Source: Lachnospiraceae bacterium (lineage in GTDB: Bacteria; Bacillota_A; Clostridia; Lachnospirales; Lachnospiraceae). Taken from it: 35,620 bases of DNA. The stretch is from the NCBI GenBank assembly GCA_009911175.1, contig QXWX01000073.1:1-35620 (forward strand), in the 5' to 3' direction. The notes below the pieces were generated by a model. That model was not told the origin of the DNA, did no database searches, and saw only the letters and a program-made list of their open reading frames with translations. The translations under genes and the position numbers were made by a program. Below are positions 6,415-17,761 of the stretch, piece by piece. Numbering within the stretch: position 1 is the first letter of the stretch; each line of letters begins with the position of its first letter.

Positions 6415-9400
6415 ATGGAGAAAAACAGAATTCGTCCCATCACTAACGGAAAAAGTTCACGCATGAGCTATTCCAGGCAGAAAGAAGTATTGCAGATGCC
6501 GAATTTAATCGAAGTTCAGAAGGATTCGTATCAGTGGTTCCTGACAGACGGATTAAAAGAGGTATTCAGCGATATTTCTCCGATTGCTGACTACAGCGGT
6601 CACCTGAGTCTGGAATTTGTTGATTTCAGATTGTGCGAGAATGAAGTAAAGTACACGATCGAAGAGTGCAAAGAGCGGGATGCGACCTATGCCGCGCCTT
6701 TGAAGGTAAGAGTCAGGCTTTACAACAAAGAGAATGACGAGATCAACGAACATGAAATCTTCATGGGAGATCTGCCCCTGATGACCAAGACAGGAACCTT
6801 CGTGATCAACGGGGCGGAGCGTGTTATCGTAAGCCAGCTTGTCCGTTCTCCCGGCATTTATTACGGGATTGCTCATGATAAGCTTGGTAAACGGCTGTTC
6901 TCCTCCACCGTGATCCCGAACCGCGGGGCATGGCTGGAATATGAGACCGACTCCAATGACGTATTTTATGTCCGCGTAGACCGGACAAGGAAGGTGCCGA
7001 TCACTGTGTTGATCCGTGCCCTTGGGATCGGGACCAATCCGGAGATCTTAGACCTTTTCGGAGAGGAACCGAAGATTCTTGCCAGCTTTAGCAAAGACAC
7101 TGCTGAGAACTATCAGGAGGGTCTGTTAGAGTTATACAAAAAGATCCGTCCCGGCGAGCCGCTTGCGGTGGACAGCGCGGAAAGCCTGATCACCAGCATG
7201 TTTTTTGACGCAAGGCGTTATGACCTCGCCAAGGTAGGACGTTACAAATTCAATAAAAAGCTGATGCTTAAGAACCGTGTCAAGGGACAGACCCTGGCAG
7301 AGACCGTGGTCAGCCCGGTGACGGGAGAGGTGATCGCTGAGGCAGGCACGGTGATCACCCGCGAGATCGCGGATGCCATCCAGAATTCCGCTGCTCCGTA
7401 CCTGTGGGTGAACGGAGAGGACAGCTCCCGCAATATCAAGATCCTTTCCAATATGATGGTGGACCTGCAGGCCATCGTAGACATTGACCCGAAGGAAGTG
7501 GGCGTGACGGAGCAGGTATATTACCCGGTTCTGGAAGGGCTTTTGGAGGAGAGCGCGGGAGACATTGACGAGCTGAAGGTCCTGATCAAGCGCGACCTGC
7601 ACGATCTGATCCCGAAGCACATTACCAAGGAAGATATCCTTGCTTCTATTAATTATAACATGCATCTGGAGTACGGCATGGGCAATGACGATGACATTGA
7701 CCACCTGGGCAACCGGCGTATCCGCGCGGTTGGGGAACTGCTCCAGAATCAGTACAGGATCGGACTGTCCAGATTGGAGAGGGTAGTCCGGGAGCGTATG
7801 ACGACACAGGATCAGGAGGGGATTTCACCCCAGTCGCTGATCAATATCAAGCCGGTGACAGCCGCGGTAAAGGAGTTCTTCGGTTCCTCCCAGCTGTCCC
7901 AGTTCATGGATCAGAACAACCCGCTGGGTGAGCTGACACATAAGAGACGTCTTTCCGCGCTGGGACCGGGCGGTCTGTCCCGTGAGCGTGCTGGATTCGA
8001 GGTCCGTGACGTACATTACTCCCATTATGGAAGGATGTGCCCCATTGAGACGCCTGAAGGACCCAACATCGGACTGATCAACTCTCTTGCATGCTATGCA
8101 AGGATCAATCAGTACGGCTTCGTGGAGGCTCCTTATCGTGTCATTGACAAGACCAATCCGGAGAATCCGGTGGTCACAGACGAAGTGGTTTACATGACTG
8201 CGGATGAAGAAGACAATTATCATGTGGCACAGGCCAATGAGGCGTTGGACACGGAAGGACATTTTGTCCGGAAAAATGTATCCGGCCGTTACAGGGAAGA
8301 GACTCAGGAATACGAGAGAAGCAAGTTCGACTTCATGGACGTATCCCCGAAGATGGTGTTCTCCGTGGCTACGGCGCTCATTCCTTTCCTGGAAAATGAC
8401 GATGCCAACCGCGCGCTGATGGGTTCCAACATGCAGCGTCAGGCGGTGCCGCTGCTTACCACGGAAGCTCCGGTGGTCGGTACCGGTATGGAAGTGAAGT
8501 CCGCGGTGGACTCCGGTGTCTGTGTGGTTGCGGAGAACGCGGGCGTGGTAGAGCGTTCCACATCCAAGGAGATCACGGTCCGCTCCGACGACGGAAGCAA
8601 GAAGACCTATAAGCTGATGAAGTTCCAGCGAAGCAACCAGAGTAACTGCTACAACCAGAGACCCATTGTCAATAAGGGCGAGCGGGTGGAAGAGGGACAG
8701 GTGATCGCAGACGGTCCGTCCACCTCCAACGGCGAGATGGCTCTCGGCAAGAACCCCTTGATCGGATTCATGACATGGGAAGGCTACAACTATGAGGATG
8801 CCGTTCTGCTGAGCGAGCGTCTGGTACAGGATGATGTATATACTTCCGTCCATATTGAGGAATATGAGGCGGAGGCCAGAGATACCAAGCTGGGACCGGA
8901 AGAGATCACGAGAGATATTCCCGGTGTCGGTGATGAGGCTTTGAAGGATCTGGACGAACGGGGAATCATCCGGATCGGCGCTGAGGTCCGTGCCGGGGAT
9001 ATCCTGGTAGGAAAGGTGACTCCGAAGGGAGAGACTGAGCTGACCGCGGAGGAGCGGCTCCTGCGTGCGATCTTCGGAGAGAAGGCGCGTGAAGTCAGGG
9101 ATACTTCCCTGAAGGTGCCTCACGGAGAATACGGAATCGTTGTGGATGCCAAGGTATTTACCAGGGATAACGGCGATGAGCTGTCCCCGGGCGTGAACCA
9201 GTCCGTGCGCATCTACATCGCGCAGAAGAGAAAGATCTCCGTAGGAGATAAGATGGCAGGCCGTCACGGCAACAAGGGTGTGGTTTCCCGCGTGCTGCCG
9301 GTGGAGGATATGCCGTATCTGCCCAACGGACGACCCCTGGATATTGTGCTGAACCCCCTGGGCGTGCCGTCCCGTATGAATATCGGGCAGGTTCTGGAGA

Positions 9401-10278
9401 TTCACCTGAGCCTGGCTGCAAAAGCCCTCGGATTCAATATTTCCACACCGGTCTTCGACGGGGCCAACGAGGTGGACATCATGGACACGCTGGATCTGGC
9501 AAATGATTATGTCAATCTGGAGTGGGAAGAATTTGAGAAAAAGCATAAGGAAGAGCTGCTTCCGGAGGTTTTGAAATATCTGTATGAGAACCGGGATTAT
9601 CGGGAGCTGTGGCATGGCGTACCCCTTTCCAGGGACGGAAAAGTGCGCTTGCGCGACGGACGGACGGGAGAGTATTTTGACAGTCCGGTTACCATCGGAC
9701 ACATGCATTACCTGAAGCTACATCATCTGGTAGATGATAAGATCCACGCACGTTCCACAGGTCCCTACTCTCTGGTGACCCAGCAGCCGCTGGGAGGAAA
9801 AGCCCAGTTCGGCGGACAGCGTTTCGGAGAGATGGAGGTATGGGCGCTGGAGGCTTACGGCGCATCCTATACACTGCAGGAGATCCTGACCGTGAAGTCG
9901 GATGATGTAGTAGGGCGTGTGAAGACCTACGAGGCGATCATCAAGGGTGAGAATATCCCGGAACCGGGGATTCCCGAGTCCTTCAAGGTACTGTTAAAGG
10001 AACTGCAGTCCCTGGCACTGGACGTACGCGTGCTGCGCGACGACAATGTCGAGGTGGAGATCATGGAGACGGTGGACTATGGAGAAACCAATCTGAATTC
10101 CATTATCGAAGGAGACAGAAGATACGATGACGATGAATCTTATGGAGAGCATGGTTATACGGAACAGGAATTCGTGGACGGAGAACTGGAAGATGTAGAT
10201 ATGGAACCGGATGACAGTGAATTCGATGACGATGCGGAGATGGAATTTGACGAGTATTATGATGACGATATGGAATAG
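6415..10278 (+). CDS. rpoB: DNA-directed RNA polymerase subunit beta
   Basis: About 1287 residues. Start at ATG 6415, ten bases after AAGGAG, giving [20 protein letters not shown]. The rifampicin-site block [20 protein letters not shown] lies near 490-509. Residues D499, H509 and S514 (E. coli 516, 526, 531) are wild type, so target-based rifampicin resistance is not indicated. The [12 protein letters not shown] active-site segment is at 945-955. The protein ends in an acidic tail of about 50 residues ([11 protein letters not shown] to EYYDDDME), common in this lineage. rpoC starts 15 bases downstream with its ribosome site overlapping the rpoB stop. Core enzyme subunit lining the DNA/RNA channel. 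Confidence 0.97.
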   Translation: MEKNRIRPITNGKSSRMSYSRQKEVLQMPNLIEVQKDSYQWFLTDGLKEVFSDISPIADYSGHLSLEFVDFRLCENEVKYTIEECKERDATYAAPLKVRVRLYNKENDEINEHEIFMGDLPLMTKTGTFVINGAERVIVSQLVRSPGIYYGIAHDKLGKRLFSSTVIPNRGAWLEYETDSNDVFYVRVDRTRKVPITVLIRALGIGTNPEILDLFGEEPKILASFSKDTAENYQEGLLELYKKIRPGEPLAVDSAESLITSMFFDARRYDLAKVGRYKFNKKLMLKNRVKGQTLAETVVSPVTGEVIAEAGTVITREIADAIQNSAAPYLWVNGEDSSRNIKILSNMMVDLQAIVDIDPKEVGVTEQVYYPVLEGLLEESAGDIDELKVLIKRDLHDLIPKHITKEDILASINYNMHLEYGMGNDDDIDHLGNRRIRAVGELLQNQYRIGLSRLERVVRERMTTQDQEGISPQSLINIKPVTAAVKEFFGSSQLSQFMDQNNPLGELTHKRRLSALGPGGLSRERAGFEVRDVHYSHYGRMCPIETPEGPNIGLINSLACYARINQYGFVEAPYRVIDKTNPENPVVTDEVVYMTADEEDNYHVAQANEALDTEGHFVRKNVSGRYREETQEYERSKFDFMDVSPKMVFSVATALIPFLENDDANRALMGSNMQRQAVPLLTTEAPVVGTGMEVKSAVDSGVCVVAENAGVVERSTSKEITVRSDDGSKKTYKLMKFQRSNQSNCYNQRPIVNKGERVEEGQVIADGPSTSNGEMALGKNPLIGFMTWEGYNYEDAVLLSERLVQDDVYTSVHIEEYEAEARDTKLGPEEITRDIPGVGDEALKDLDERGIIRIGAEVRAGDILVGKVTPKGETELTAEERLLRAIFGEKAREVRDTSLKVPHGEYGIVVDAKVFTRDNGDELSPGVNQSVRIYIAQKRKISVGDKMAGRHGNKGVVSRVLPVEDMPYLPNGRPLDIVLNPLGVPSRMNIGQVLEIHLSLAAKALGFNISTPVFDGANEVDIMDTLDLANDYVNLEWEEFEKKHKEELLPEVLKYLYENRDYRELWHGVPLSRDGKVRLRDGRTGEYFDSPVTIGHMHYLKLHHLVDDKIHARSTGPYSLVTQQPLGGKAQFGGQRFGEMEVWALEAYGASYTLQEILTVKSDDVVGRVKTYEAIIKGENIPEPGIPESFKVLLKELQSLALDVRVLRDDNVEVEIMETVDYGETNLNSIIEGDRRYDDDESYGEHGYTEQEFVDGELEDVDMEPDDSEFDDDAEMEFDEYYDDDME

Positions 10279-10292
10279 GAGGAGCCAACTAT

Positions 10293-13200
10293 ATGCCAAC
10301 GAATAATGAACAACAACACGAACCGTTAACATTTGACGCGATCAAGATCGGCCTGGCTTCACCGGAAAAAATCATGGAGTGGTCCAGAGGCGAGGTGACC
10401 AAGCCCGAGACCATCAACTACAGGACGCTGAAACCGGAAAAGGACGGACTGTTCTGCGAGAGGATCTTTGGACCCAGCAAGGACTGGGAGTGCCACTGCG
10501 GAAAGTATAAAAAGATTCGCTACAAGGGTGTTATCTGTGACCGATGCGGCGTAGAAGTGACCAAGTCCGCTGTCCGCCGTGAGCGTATGGGGCATATTGC
10601 GCTGGCTGCGCCGGTATCCCACATCTGGTATTTTAAGGGGATCCCCAGCCGGATGGGATTGATCCTGGATATCTCTCCGCGTACATTGGAGCGGGTGCTG
10701 TATTTTGCGTCCTATATCGTGTTGGATAAAGGCGAGTCGGACCTGCAGTATAAGCAGGTGCTCTCCGAGGCGGAATACCAGGAACAGCGTGAAAGGTGGG
10801 GATATAAGGGGTTCCGTGTAGGCATGGGCGCTGAGGCCATTCAGGAGCTTCTGCAGGCCATTGACCTGGAAAAGGAATATGCGGAGCTGCAGGCTTCCCT
10901 GGAGAATACTTCAGGCCAGAAGCGGGCGCGTATCGTGAAGCGTCTGGAAGTGATCGAAGCCTTCCGGGAATCCGGAAATAAGCCGGAGTGGATGATCCTG
11001 AATATGATCCCGGTCATCCCGCCGGATCTGCGTCCCATGGTACAGCTGGACGGCGGGCGGTTCGCGACCTCCGACCTGAATGACCTGTACCGCAGGATTA
11101 TTAACCGGAACAACCGTCTGAGAAGGCTTTTAGAACTGGGCGCGCCGGATATCATTGTACGCAATGAGAAGCGTATGCTCCAGGAAGCGGTGGACGCGCT
11201 GATCGACAACGGCCGCCGGGGACGTCCCGTGACAGGTCCCGGAAACCGGGCTTTGAAGTCACTTTCCGATATGCTAAAGGGAAAGAACGGCCGGTTCCGC
11301 CAGAATCTGTTGGGAAAGCGTGTAGACTACTCGGGACGTTCCGTTATCGTCGTGGGGCCGGAATTGAAGATCTATCAGTGCGGCCTTCCCAAGGAGATGG
11401 CGATCGAGCTGTTTAAGCCTTTTGTTATGAAGGAGCTTGTGGCAAACGGAACTGCCCATAATATAAAAAATGCGAAAAAGATGGTGGAGCGTCTCCAGCC
11501 GGAGGTGTGGGATGTGCTTGAAGAAGTGATCAAGGAGCATCCGGTCATGCTGAACCGTGCCCCTACCCTGCACAGACTTGGGATTCAGGCATTTGAGCCG
11601 ATCTTGGTAGAGGGTAAGGCGATCAAGCTGCATCCATTGGTATGTACCGCGTACAATGCCGATTTCGATGGAGACCAGATGGCAGTCCATGTTCCGCTGT
11701 CCGTGGAAGCACAGGCGGAATGCCGTTTCCTGCTGCTTTCCCCGAATAACCTGTTAAAGCCTTCCGACGGCGGTCCTGTGGCGGTTCCGTCTCAGGATAT
11801 GGTACTCGGGATCTATTATCTGACCCAGGAGAGGCCGGGAGCCAAAGGCGAGGGCATGATCTTTAAGAGCGTCAATGAAGCGATCCTGGCCTATGAGAAT
11901 GGATATATCACACTGCACTCCAGGATCAAGGTGCGTGTGAAGAAGACCATGGAGGATGGCACCCAGAAGCAGGGCATGATCGACGCGACACTGGGACGTC
12001 TGCTGTTTAATGAGATCATTCCCCAGGACCTGGGCTTTGTGGACCGGGAAGCAGAAGGAAACCAACTGCTTCTGGAGATTGATTTCCATGTAGGCAAGAA
12101 GCAGCTCAAGCAGATCCTGGAAAAGGTCATCAATACCCATGGCGCGACACAGACTGCAGAGGTGCTGGACAATGTGAAATCTATCGGCTATAAGTATTCC
12201 ACCAGGGCGGCCATGACCGTATCCATTTCCGATATGACCGTGCCGCCGGAGAAGCCGCAGATGATCCAGGACGCGCAGGATACGGTGGACCGGATCACAA
12301 AGAACTACAAGCGTGGTCTGATCACGGAGGAAGAGCGTTACAAGGAAGTGGTGGAGACCTGGAAGAATACCGATGACAAGCTGACGGAAGCGCTGCTCGG
12401 AGGACTGGATAAGTACAACAACATCTATATGATGGCGGATTCCGGAGCCCGTGGTTCCGATAAGCAAATCAAGCAGCTTGCAGGCATGCGCGGGCTGATG
12501 GCCGATACGACAGGACGGACCATTGAGCTGCCGATCAAGTCCAACTTCCGTGAAGGTCTGGACGTATTGGAGTACTTTATGTCCGCCCACGGCGCTCGGA
12601 AGGGTCTGTCTGATACAGCTCTCCGTACCGCCGATTCCGGGTATCTGACGAGACGTCTGGTAGACGTATCACAGGAGCTGATCATCCACGACAGCGACTG
12701 TATCAACGAGGAAGAAAAAGAGATTCCGGGCATGTATGTAAAAGCATTCATGGATGGAAACGAAGAGATCGAAAGTCTGCAGGAGCGTATTACAGGTCGT
12801 TTCTCCTGTTATGACATCAAGGATAAGGAAGGCAATGTTCTTGTAAAGGCGAATCATATGATTACTCCGCGGCGCGCGGAGCGTGTCATGAAAAGAGGCG
12901 TGGATGAAAAGGGAAATCCGCTGGAGTGCGTGAAGATCCGTACGATCCTGACCTGCAAGTGCAAGGACGGTGTTTGCTCCAAGTGCTACGGCGCCAACAT
13001 GGCGACCGGAGAAGCGGTCCAGGTCGGTGAGGCTGTCGGCATCATTGCGGCGCAGTCGATCGGAGAACCGGGAACACAGCTTACCATGCGTACCTTCCAT
13101 ACAGGAGGCGTGGCCGGTGACGATATCACACAGGGTCTTCCCCGTGTCGAGGAGCTGTTTGAGGCCAGAAAGCCGAAGGGTCTTGCGATCATTACGGAAT

Positions 13201-14153
13201 TTGCGGGAACGGCGATTCTGAGCGATACGAAGAAGAAGCGTGAGGTTATTGTGACCAACGATCAGACAGGAGAATCCAAGGCGTACCTGATCCCATACGG
13301 CTCCAGGATCAAGGTTCAGGACGGACAGGTGCTTGAAGCCGGCGATGAGCTGACAGAAGGTAGTGTAAACCCACACGATATCCTGAAGATCAAAGGTCTG
13401 CGCGCGGCGCAGGATTATCTGCTGCGTGAAGTGCAGCGTGTATACCGTCTGCAGGGTGTGGATATCAATGATAAGCATATTGAGGTCATTGTGCGCCAGA
13501 TGCTGAAAAAGATCCGTGTGGAGGAAAGAGGAGATACCGAATTCCTGCCGGGCAGCATGGTCGATGTACTGGAGTTCAATGAAGTGAATGAAATGCTGGA
13601 AGAAGAAGGCAAGACTGCCGCGACCGGGGAACAGATCATGCTCGGTATCACCAAAGCGTCCCTGGCGACAGACTCCTTCCTGTCCGCAGCTTCCTTCCAG
13701 GAGACTACGAAGGTTCTGACGGAAGCGGCGATCAAGGGTAAGGTGGATCACCTGATCGGTCTGAAAGAGAATGTCATCATCGGAAAGCATATTCCGGCCG
13801 GAACCGGTATGAAGAAGTACCGGGATGTACATCTGAATACAGATAACAAGCCGGATGATGAGATCGACTTCGACGAGGACGAACTGCTGGACGATCTGGA
13901 AGAAGGCATGGATTCGGAAGCGGATGTAGATGCAGATGCGGACGCAGAGGGAGCCGAAGCAGATTTTGACGATCTGGATGAGGACGCAGCCGAAGCAGAG
14001 CTGGATGATCTGGAAGAAGCCGAAGCGGAACTGGATGACCTGAAAGAAGCCGAAGTAGGGCCGGATAACCTGGAAGAAGCTGAAGCAGATGCGGAGCCGG
14101 ATGATACAGGCGAAGTGGAAGCAGACGCAGAAGAACCGGATACACTGGAATAA
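10293..14153 (+). CDS. rpoC: DNA-directed RNA polymerase subunit beta'
   Basis: A 1286-residue clamp and active-site subunit. The N-terminal zinc site is [20 protein letters not shown] (about 68-87). [12 protein letters not shown] at 455-466 supplies the catalytic Mg aspartates D457, D459 and D461. The second zinc site [11 protein letters not shown] follows near 888-898, and the trigger-loop region has [19 protein letters not shown]. After the conserved end ([20 protein letters not shown] and [16 protein letters not shown]), residues from about 1188 form a roughly 100-residue acidic tail with imperfect repeats of E-A-E-A-E-L-D-D-L. Such a long repetitive tail is unusual. The gene ends in a strong terminator. 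Confidence 0.97.
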   Translation: MPTNNEQQHEPLTFDAIKIGLASPEKIMEWSRGEVTKPETINYRTLKPEKDGLFCERIFGPSKDWECHCGKYKKIRYKGVICDRCGVEVTKSAVRRERMGHIALAAPVSHIWYFKGIPSRMGLILDISPRTLERVLYFASYIVLDKGESDLQYKQVLSEAEYQEQRERWGYKGFRVGMGAEAIQELLQAIDLEKEYAELQASLENTSGQKRARIVKRLEVIEAFRESGNKPEWMILNMIPVIPPDLRPMVQLDGGRFATSDLNDLYRRIINRNNRLRRLLELGAPDIIVRNEKRMLQEAVDALIDNGRRGRPVTGPGNRALKSLSDMLKGKNGRFRQNLLGKRVDYSGRSVIVVGPELKIYQCGLPKEMAIELFKPFVMKELVANGTAHNIKNAKKMVERLQPEVWDVLEEVIKEHPVMLNRAPTLHRLGIQAFEPILVEGKAIKLHPLVCTAYNADFDGDQMAVHVPLSVEAQAECRFLLLSPNNLLKPSDGGPVAVPSQDMVLGIYYLTQERPGAKGEGMIFKSVNEAILAYENGYITLHSRIKVRVKKTMEDGTQKQGMIDATLGRLLFNEIIPQDLGFVDREAEGNQLLLEIDFHVGKKQLKQILEKVINTHGATQTAEVLDNVKSIGYKYSTRAAMTVSISDMTVPPEKPQMIQDAQDTVDRITKNYKRGLITEEERYKEVVETWKNTDDKLTEALLGGLDKYNNIYMMADSGARGSDKQIKQLAGMRGLMADTTGRTIELPIKSNFREGLDVLEYFMSAHGARKGLSDTALRTADSGYLTRRLVDVSQELIIHDSDCINEEEKEIPGMYVKAFMDGNEEIESLQERITGRFSCYDIKDKEGNVLVKANHMITPRRAERVMKRGVDEKGNPLECVKIRTILTCKCKDGVCSKCYGANMATGEAVQVGEAVGIIAAQSIGEPGTQLTMRTFHTGGVAGDDITQGLPRVEELFEARKPKGLAIITEFAGTAILSDTKKKREVIVTNDQTGESKAYLIPYGSRIKVQDGQVLEAGDELTEGSVNPHDILKIKGLRAAQDYLLREVQRVYRLQGVDINDKHIEVIVRQMLKKIRVEERGDTEFLPGSMVDVLEFNEVNEMLEEEGKTAATGEQIMLGITKASLATDSFLSAASFQETTKVLTEAAIKGKVDHLIGLKENVIIGKHIPAGTGMKKYRDVHLNTDNKPDDEIDFDEDELLDDLEEGMDSEADVDADADAEGAEADFDDLDEDAAEAELDDLEEAEAELDDLKEAEVGPDNLEEAEADAEPDDTGEVEADAEEPDTLE

Positions 14154-14178
14154 AGGAATAAAGGAATAAAGGAATAAA
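14147..14178 (+). repeat. Four perfect tandem copies of GGAATAAA
   Basis: The octamer starts at 14147, 14155, 14163 and 14171. The first copy contains the last codon (GAA) and stop (TAA) of rpoC, so the array begins inside the coding end. Likely slippage product. Confidence 0.85.
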
Positions 14179-14182
14179 GAAC

Positions 14183-14218
14183 GGGCGGTCAGGTGAGTAC
14201 ACCTGCCGCCCGCTTTTT
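14183..14218. terminator. Bidirectional terminator between rpoC and prs
   Basis: GGGCGGTCAGGTG, loop AGTA, CACCTGCCGCCC with one bulged T, followed on the plus strand by GCTTTTT. On the minus strand it is followed by TTCTTTATT. The plus-strand T tract overlaps the prs stop codon, so the two convergent genes share it. Confidence 0.85.
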
Positions 14219-15419
14219 AAATTTCAATCTCCCGTTCAATCTCGCCACCGTTTTTGTAGACCTGCAGTACATGCTGTATCCGCTCATTGGGACTCAGCAG
14301 CGTGCTGATTGAACCGTCATGGTTGAGGGTATCGATCAGCAGGGCAATATATTTACTCATATCGCAGTCAATATAATATGGCTTTGACAGCAGATTCGGA
14401 GTGCGGTAGATCAGATTCGTTGTCAGGACCCCGTGGATCAGACCCTCCTCGTAGGCTTTATCAAAACGGTCCAGACCATTCGTAAACAGTCCAAAGGTAG
14501 CGGCAGCAAAGATCCGGTTTGCCTTCCGGCGCTTTAACTCCTTTGCGACCTCTATGATACTGTCTCCCGAAGAGATCATATCATCAATGATGATGACGTC
14601 TTTTCCCTCCACGGAGCTGCCCAGAAATTCATGAGCCACGATCGGATTCCGCCCGTTGACAATACGGGTATAATCACGCCGTTTATAGAACATCCCCATA
14701 TCCAGCCCCAGTACATTTGCCAGATAGATGGCGCGGTGCGTACCACCTTCGTCAGGGCTGATGGCCATCATGTGATCGCTGTCGATCTGCAGGTCCTTGA
14801 CCGTGCCCAGAAGGCTCTTGATGAATTGATAGGTGGGGGAGACCGTCTCAAATCCGTTCAGCGGAATTGCGTTCTGCACACGCGGATCATGAGCGTCAAA
14901 GGTAATGATATTGTCCACTCCCATGCGTACCAGCTCCTGCAGGGCAAGGGCACAGTCCAGAGACTCCCTTCCATTGCGCTTATGCTGACGGCTCTCATAG
15001 AGGAACGGCATGATGATATTGATCCGCCTGCTCTTGCCGCCGATGGCCGCGATCACCCGCTTCAGATTCTGAAAATGGTCGTCCGGTGACATATGGTTTA
15101 CATTGCCCGTTAGGGAATAGGTGACATTATAATTCAGAACGTCTACCATCAGGTACAGATCCTTTCCGCGGACTGATTCCGTGATGATCCCTTTGGCTTC
15201 ACCCGAACCAAACCGGGGAACATTCGTATTGATAATATAGTTGTCTCTTACATATCCGTTGAAAACCACATCTCCGATATGCTGGTTCTCACTTTCCTTT
15301 CTCCACTTCACAAGATACTTGTTGACTTGCTCACCGAGCTCCTCACAGCCGGTAATGGGAATCAGTCCCAGTGCACCTACCGGGATGTTCTCCAGGTTAC
15401 GTTCGCTTCGACGCAGCAT
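14217..15419 (-). CDS. prs: Ribose-phosphate pyrophosphokinase (PRPP synthase), long clostridial form
   Basis: A 400-residue enzyme making PRPP from ribose 5-phosphate and ATP for nucleotide, histidine and tryptophan synthesis. The PRPP-binding loop KDVIIIDDMISSGDSI (273-288) and the FDAHDPRVQNAIP segment (174-186) identify the family. The protein is about 80 residues longer than the classical 315-residue Prs and has an extra N-terminal part, a divergent form I associate with Lachnospiraceae. It begins at an ATG overlapping the dnaI stop (TAATG) after GGGAGGAAG, so the two are translationally coupled. Its 3' end lies in the rpoC terminator. Confidence 0.88.
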   Translation of the reverse strand: MLRRSERNLENIPVGALGLIPITGCEELGEQVNKYLVKWRKESENQHIGDVVFNGYVRDNYIINTNVPRFGSGEAKGIITESVRGKDLYLMVDVLNYNVTYSLTGNVNHMSPDDHFQNLKRVIAAIGGKSRRINIIMPFLYESRQHKRNGRESLDCALALQELVRMGVDNIITFDAHDPRVQNAIPLNGFETVSPTYQFIKSLLGTVKDLQIDSDHMMAISPDEGGTHRAIYLANVLGLDMGMFYKRRDYTRIVNGRNPIVAHEFLGSSVEGKDVIIIDDMISSGDSIIEVAKELKRRKANRIFAAATFGLFTNGLDRFDKAYEEGLIHGVLTTNLIYRTPNLLSKPYYIDCDMSKYIALLIDTLNHDGSISTLLSPNERIQHVLQVYKNGGEIEREIEI

Positions 15420-16417
15420 TACACTTCCTCCCTGTTCATCAGTTTTTTCTTGATCCGGATATCATCACCGATCAATTTCAGCATAATATAGTTGCTTGTA
15501 ATTCTGGAAAAAGACCTTTCCGTATATAAGTCGGCAAGGGAATCCAGAGATAGATTGGTTGAGATGACCGTGGACTTTTTGTTCAGCAGCCTTTCGTTGA
15601 CGCAGGTAAAAAGCTGAGACGCAATGAAGGAATTGGAGAATTCCGTTCCCAGGTCATCTATGATCAGCAGATCACAGTCAAAGGCATAATGCCGGATATT
15701 CTGTGCATCTGTATCATCTTTGTGAAACGTACTGTGTGCAAACATATTAAACAACGCAGGCGCGGAATAATAGATTACGGAAAAACCGGCATCCATCAAT
15801 TCTTTTGCGATACAGTTGGACAGAAACGTCTTCCCCACGCCTACGCTGCCATACAAAAAGAGATTTTTGTGTTCCTGATCAAAAGTTCGGATAAAATCCT
15901 TACAGACCGCAAGCGCATCCTTCATGACTGACAGAGAGGAACGCCCGGACTTGGGGTCAATATAATTATCAGAATAGTATTTCATGGAAAAAGAATTAAA
16001 ATTCTCGGTTTTGAGAATTTCCTTCAGGTTGGACTGCTCATAAAGGAGACGGCTGGCAGCCGCCTTAAAGCAACGGCACTTCTGATTGTCGATATAGCCC
16101 GTATCCCTGCACTGGGAACACTCATAGGAGGGCTCCAGATAATCGGAAGGGAAGCCGCAGGACCGCAGCAGCTCATCCTTCTGCTTCCTGAGCATTGCAA
16201 GCTCGCTCTTTAAGGACTCCACCGCATGGTCGTCTCCGTTGAGCAGCCTCTTCCCATACTGGACGGAAAGGATGGAAATCGACTCATCCAGAGACTGAAA
16301 TTCCGGAGACCTTGTATACACCTCAGCATAATGTCTGGCAAGGGTATCACGGCTGCGGAGCTGCTTCTGCTCGTATTCCCTCATGATCGCCTGGTACTGT
16401 GAATTTTTTAATCCCAC
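15419..16417 (-). CDS. dnaI: DnaI/DnaC-type helicase loader (AAA+ ATPase)
   Basis: A 332-residue protein that loads the replicative helicase. An N-terminal coiled-coil region (about 10-85) is followed by a zinc-binding cluster C100, C103, C114, C116 (CSQC...CRC). The AAA+ core has Walker A GSVGVGKT (190-197), Walker B LLIIDDLGTE (250-259), sensor I near ISTNLS and an arginine-finger region near ERSFSRI. These features match DnaI of Firmicutes. It starts with GTG after AAAGGAG and follows dnaD by 74 bases, consistent with a shared helicase-loading role. Confidence 0.88.
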   Translation of the reverse strand: MGLKNSQYQAIMREYEQKQLRSRDTLARHYAEVYTRSPEFQSLDESISILSVQYGKRLLNGDDHAVESLKSELAMLRKQKDELLRSCGFPSDYLEPSYECSQCRDTGYIDNQKCRCFKAAASRLLYEQSNLKEILKTENFNSFSMKYYSDNYIDPKSGRSSLSVMKDALAVCKDFIRTFDQEHKNLFLYGSVGVGKTFLSNCIAKELMDAGFSVIYYSAPALFNMFAHSTFHKDDTDAQNIRHYAFDCDLLIIDDLGTEFSNSFIASQLFTCVNERLLNKKSTVISTNLSLDSLADLYTERSFSRITSNYIMLKLIGDDIRIKKKLMNREEV

Positions 16418-16431
16418 GACAAACTCCTTTT

Positions 16432-16492
16432 AGGAACTGCAAATAAAGATACCCGGGCCGATAAAATCTGCCGCGGTTTTTCCACAGTTCCT
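16432..16492. promoter_or_regulatory. Intercistronic inverted repeat with DnaA-box-like 9-mer
   Basis: AGGAACTG (16432-16439) and CAGTTCCT (16485-16492) are perfect inverted arms enclosing about 45 bases between dnaD and dnaI. TTTTCCACA at 16478-16486 fits the DnaA-box consensus TTWTNCACA. The stem includes the first base of the dnaD stop region. Confidence 0.45.
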
Positions 16493-17625
16493 TAATTGCT
16501 GTTTAATAGTTGCGCCTCCAAAGAGTCCATATCATAAGTGCGTCTCTCGAAATTATTCAGATTCTTTGTGACACTTTTAGGACTGGGGGCGGATGATTTT
16601 TTCGCGGCTTTTTCCTTTCGAAACGCAGCATCCAGATTATCGATGTCTTTTAAATGATGTACCTTTCCGTCATGCCATTTTGCCAGGATCGTATCCGCGT
16701 ATTCAAAGCTGGGCTGGTGGATCGCGGCGATTGTGCGGCTGCATGCCTCCTGGATGATATCCAGTGTAAAGCCGAACTCATCCGTCCATTTTTGGATATA
16801 TGTAACCTCTGAAACGGCGGGGCCGCGGTTCTTGATACCGAACGCATTGAGGACGGTATAGCAGTTCTTGTTATAATTCATGGAGCGCTGGCGGGCCTGG
16901 GCTACGGTCTCGATCCCGTCATCGGCCCAGGAAAGGGCGACCTTCTGAATATAGTGCATGTTCTTATGGCCGTTCTCCGCACAGGTCTCAAGCAGATATT
17001 CCACCAGATCGGCGGACATGCCCAGGGTATCATAAAAATACGTGATGGCGTCTGTGTCCGACTTGGTCAGAGTCTTGCCGAGATACTGTTCTGCAATAAA
17101 AAGCAGGGACTTCAGTTCCTTCTGTGCCTTGAAGGAATCCAGCGGGATTGCTTTTGCGGGTCTGGTGTCTGCCGCGGGACTGCCCGAGGAAGGAAGCGCA
17201 TCGGCCATTGCCTTGTCTGAAACGGGATCGGCGCTGCCGTCCGGGTTGTCCTCTGCCGCGGGGGTTGCTGCTGTGACCGCTCCTGCCTTTTTTTCTTCTT
17301 CCGCCGGAGCGGACAGAGAAGGCTGACTGCTTTTTTTCCGGACCTCGGTCTCTGCTGCCCTGCCTTCAGTTTCTCTGCCGAGACTTAAGACGCCAGCGGC
17401 TTCCCAATAACGGAACGCCCGCATGATGTCCTTTTCCGTATGGTTCAGGCAGTCGGCGATCTTGGATACCGTAAGCGTCGAAGATGGATCCTCAAGATGA
17501 CGCAGTAAAAACAGGTAGACCTTTACAAATTCACCGTTTGCCTGAGCCAGATGGTGATCTATGAAGTCGTTGGAGACCATGGTTGCGTTTGCCTGGAGCT
17601 TATTTTTGAGTTTTAAAGTTTTCAT
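16492..17625 (-). CDS. dnaD: DnaD-domain replication initiation protein
   Basis: A 377-residue primosome component acting between DnaA and the helicase loader. The N-terminal winged-helix domain (about 15-85) includes FIDHHLAQANGEFVKVYLFLLRHL and LTVSKIADCLNHTEKDIMRAFRYWE. An alanine/proline-rich linker (about 90-165) follows. The C-terminal DnaD/DnaB_2 domain has a duplicated look, with YFYDTLGMSADLVEYLLETCAENG and a second copy-like part FGFTLDIIQEACSRTIAAIHQPSFEYADTILAKW. Low-complexity linkers are normal in clostridial homologues. It precedes dnaI on the same strand. Confidence 0.85.
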   Translation of the reverse strand: MKTLKLKNKLQANATMVSNDFIDHHLAQANGEFVKVYLFLLRHLEDPSSTLTVSKIADCLNHTEKDIMRAFRYWEAAGVLSLGRETEGRAAETEVRKKSSQPSLSAPAEEEKKAGAVTAATPAAEDNPDGSADPVSDKAMADALPSSGSPAADTRPAKAIPLDSFKAQKELKSLLFIAEQYLGKTLTKSDTDAITYFYDTLGMSADLVEYLLETCAENGHKNMHYIQKVALSWADDGIETVAQARQRSMNYNKNCYTVLNAFGIKNRGPAVSEVTYIQKWTDEFGFTLDIIQEACSRTIAAIHQPSFEYADTILAKWHDGKVHHLKDIDNLDAAFRKEKAAKKSSAPSPKSVTKNLNNFERRTYDMDSLEAQLLNSN

Positions 17626-17680
17626 TTGCCCTTCCTACCTCTTAAATTCTTAAGATTCTTCGCCGATGTTTAGTATAGGT

Positions 17681-17686
17681 ATTATA
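17681..17686 (-). promoter_or_regulatory. Extended -10 promoter of dnaD-dnaI-prs
   Basis: On the minus strand TATAAT is preceded by TGC (extended -10). No good -35 is visible. It lies about 60 bases before the dnaD start. Confidence 0.5.
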
Positions 17687-17761
17687 GCATTTTAACCCGG
17701 CAGGAAAAAGCATTTTTTTTCCTCATTTTCAACCTTTATGTCGATAATTCAGTGTGAAAAC

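Noticed and set aside
8204..8419. Small plus-strand frame inside rpoB
   Set aside because: An internal alternative frame with no ribosome site.
7825..9708. Long 627-residue open frame antisense to rpoB
   Set aside because: It is a frame shadow of a conserved GC-biased gene; the translation is rich in his, leu and arg with no domain, and rpoB is certain.
12669..13832. 387-residue open frame antisense to rpoC
   Set aside because: Same reason; no ribosome site, no domain and full overlap with conserved rpoC.
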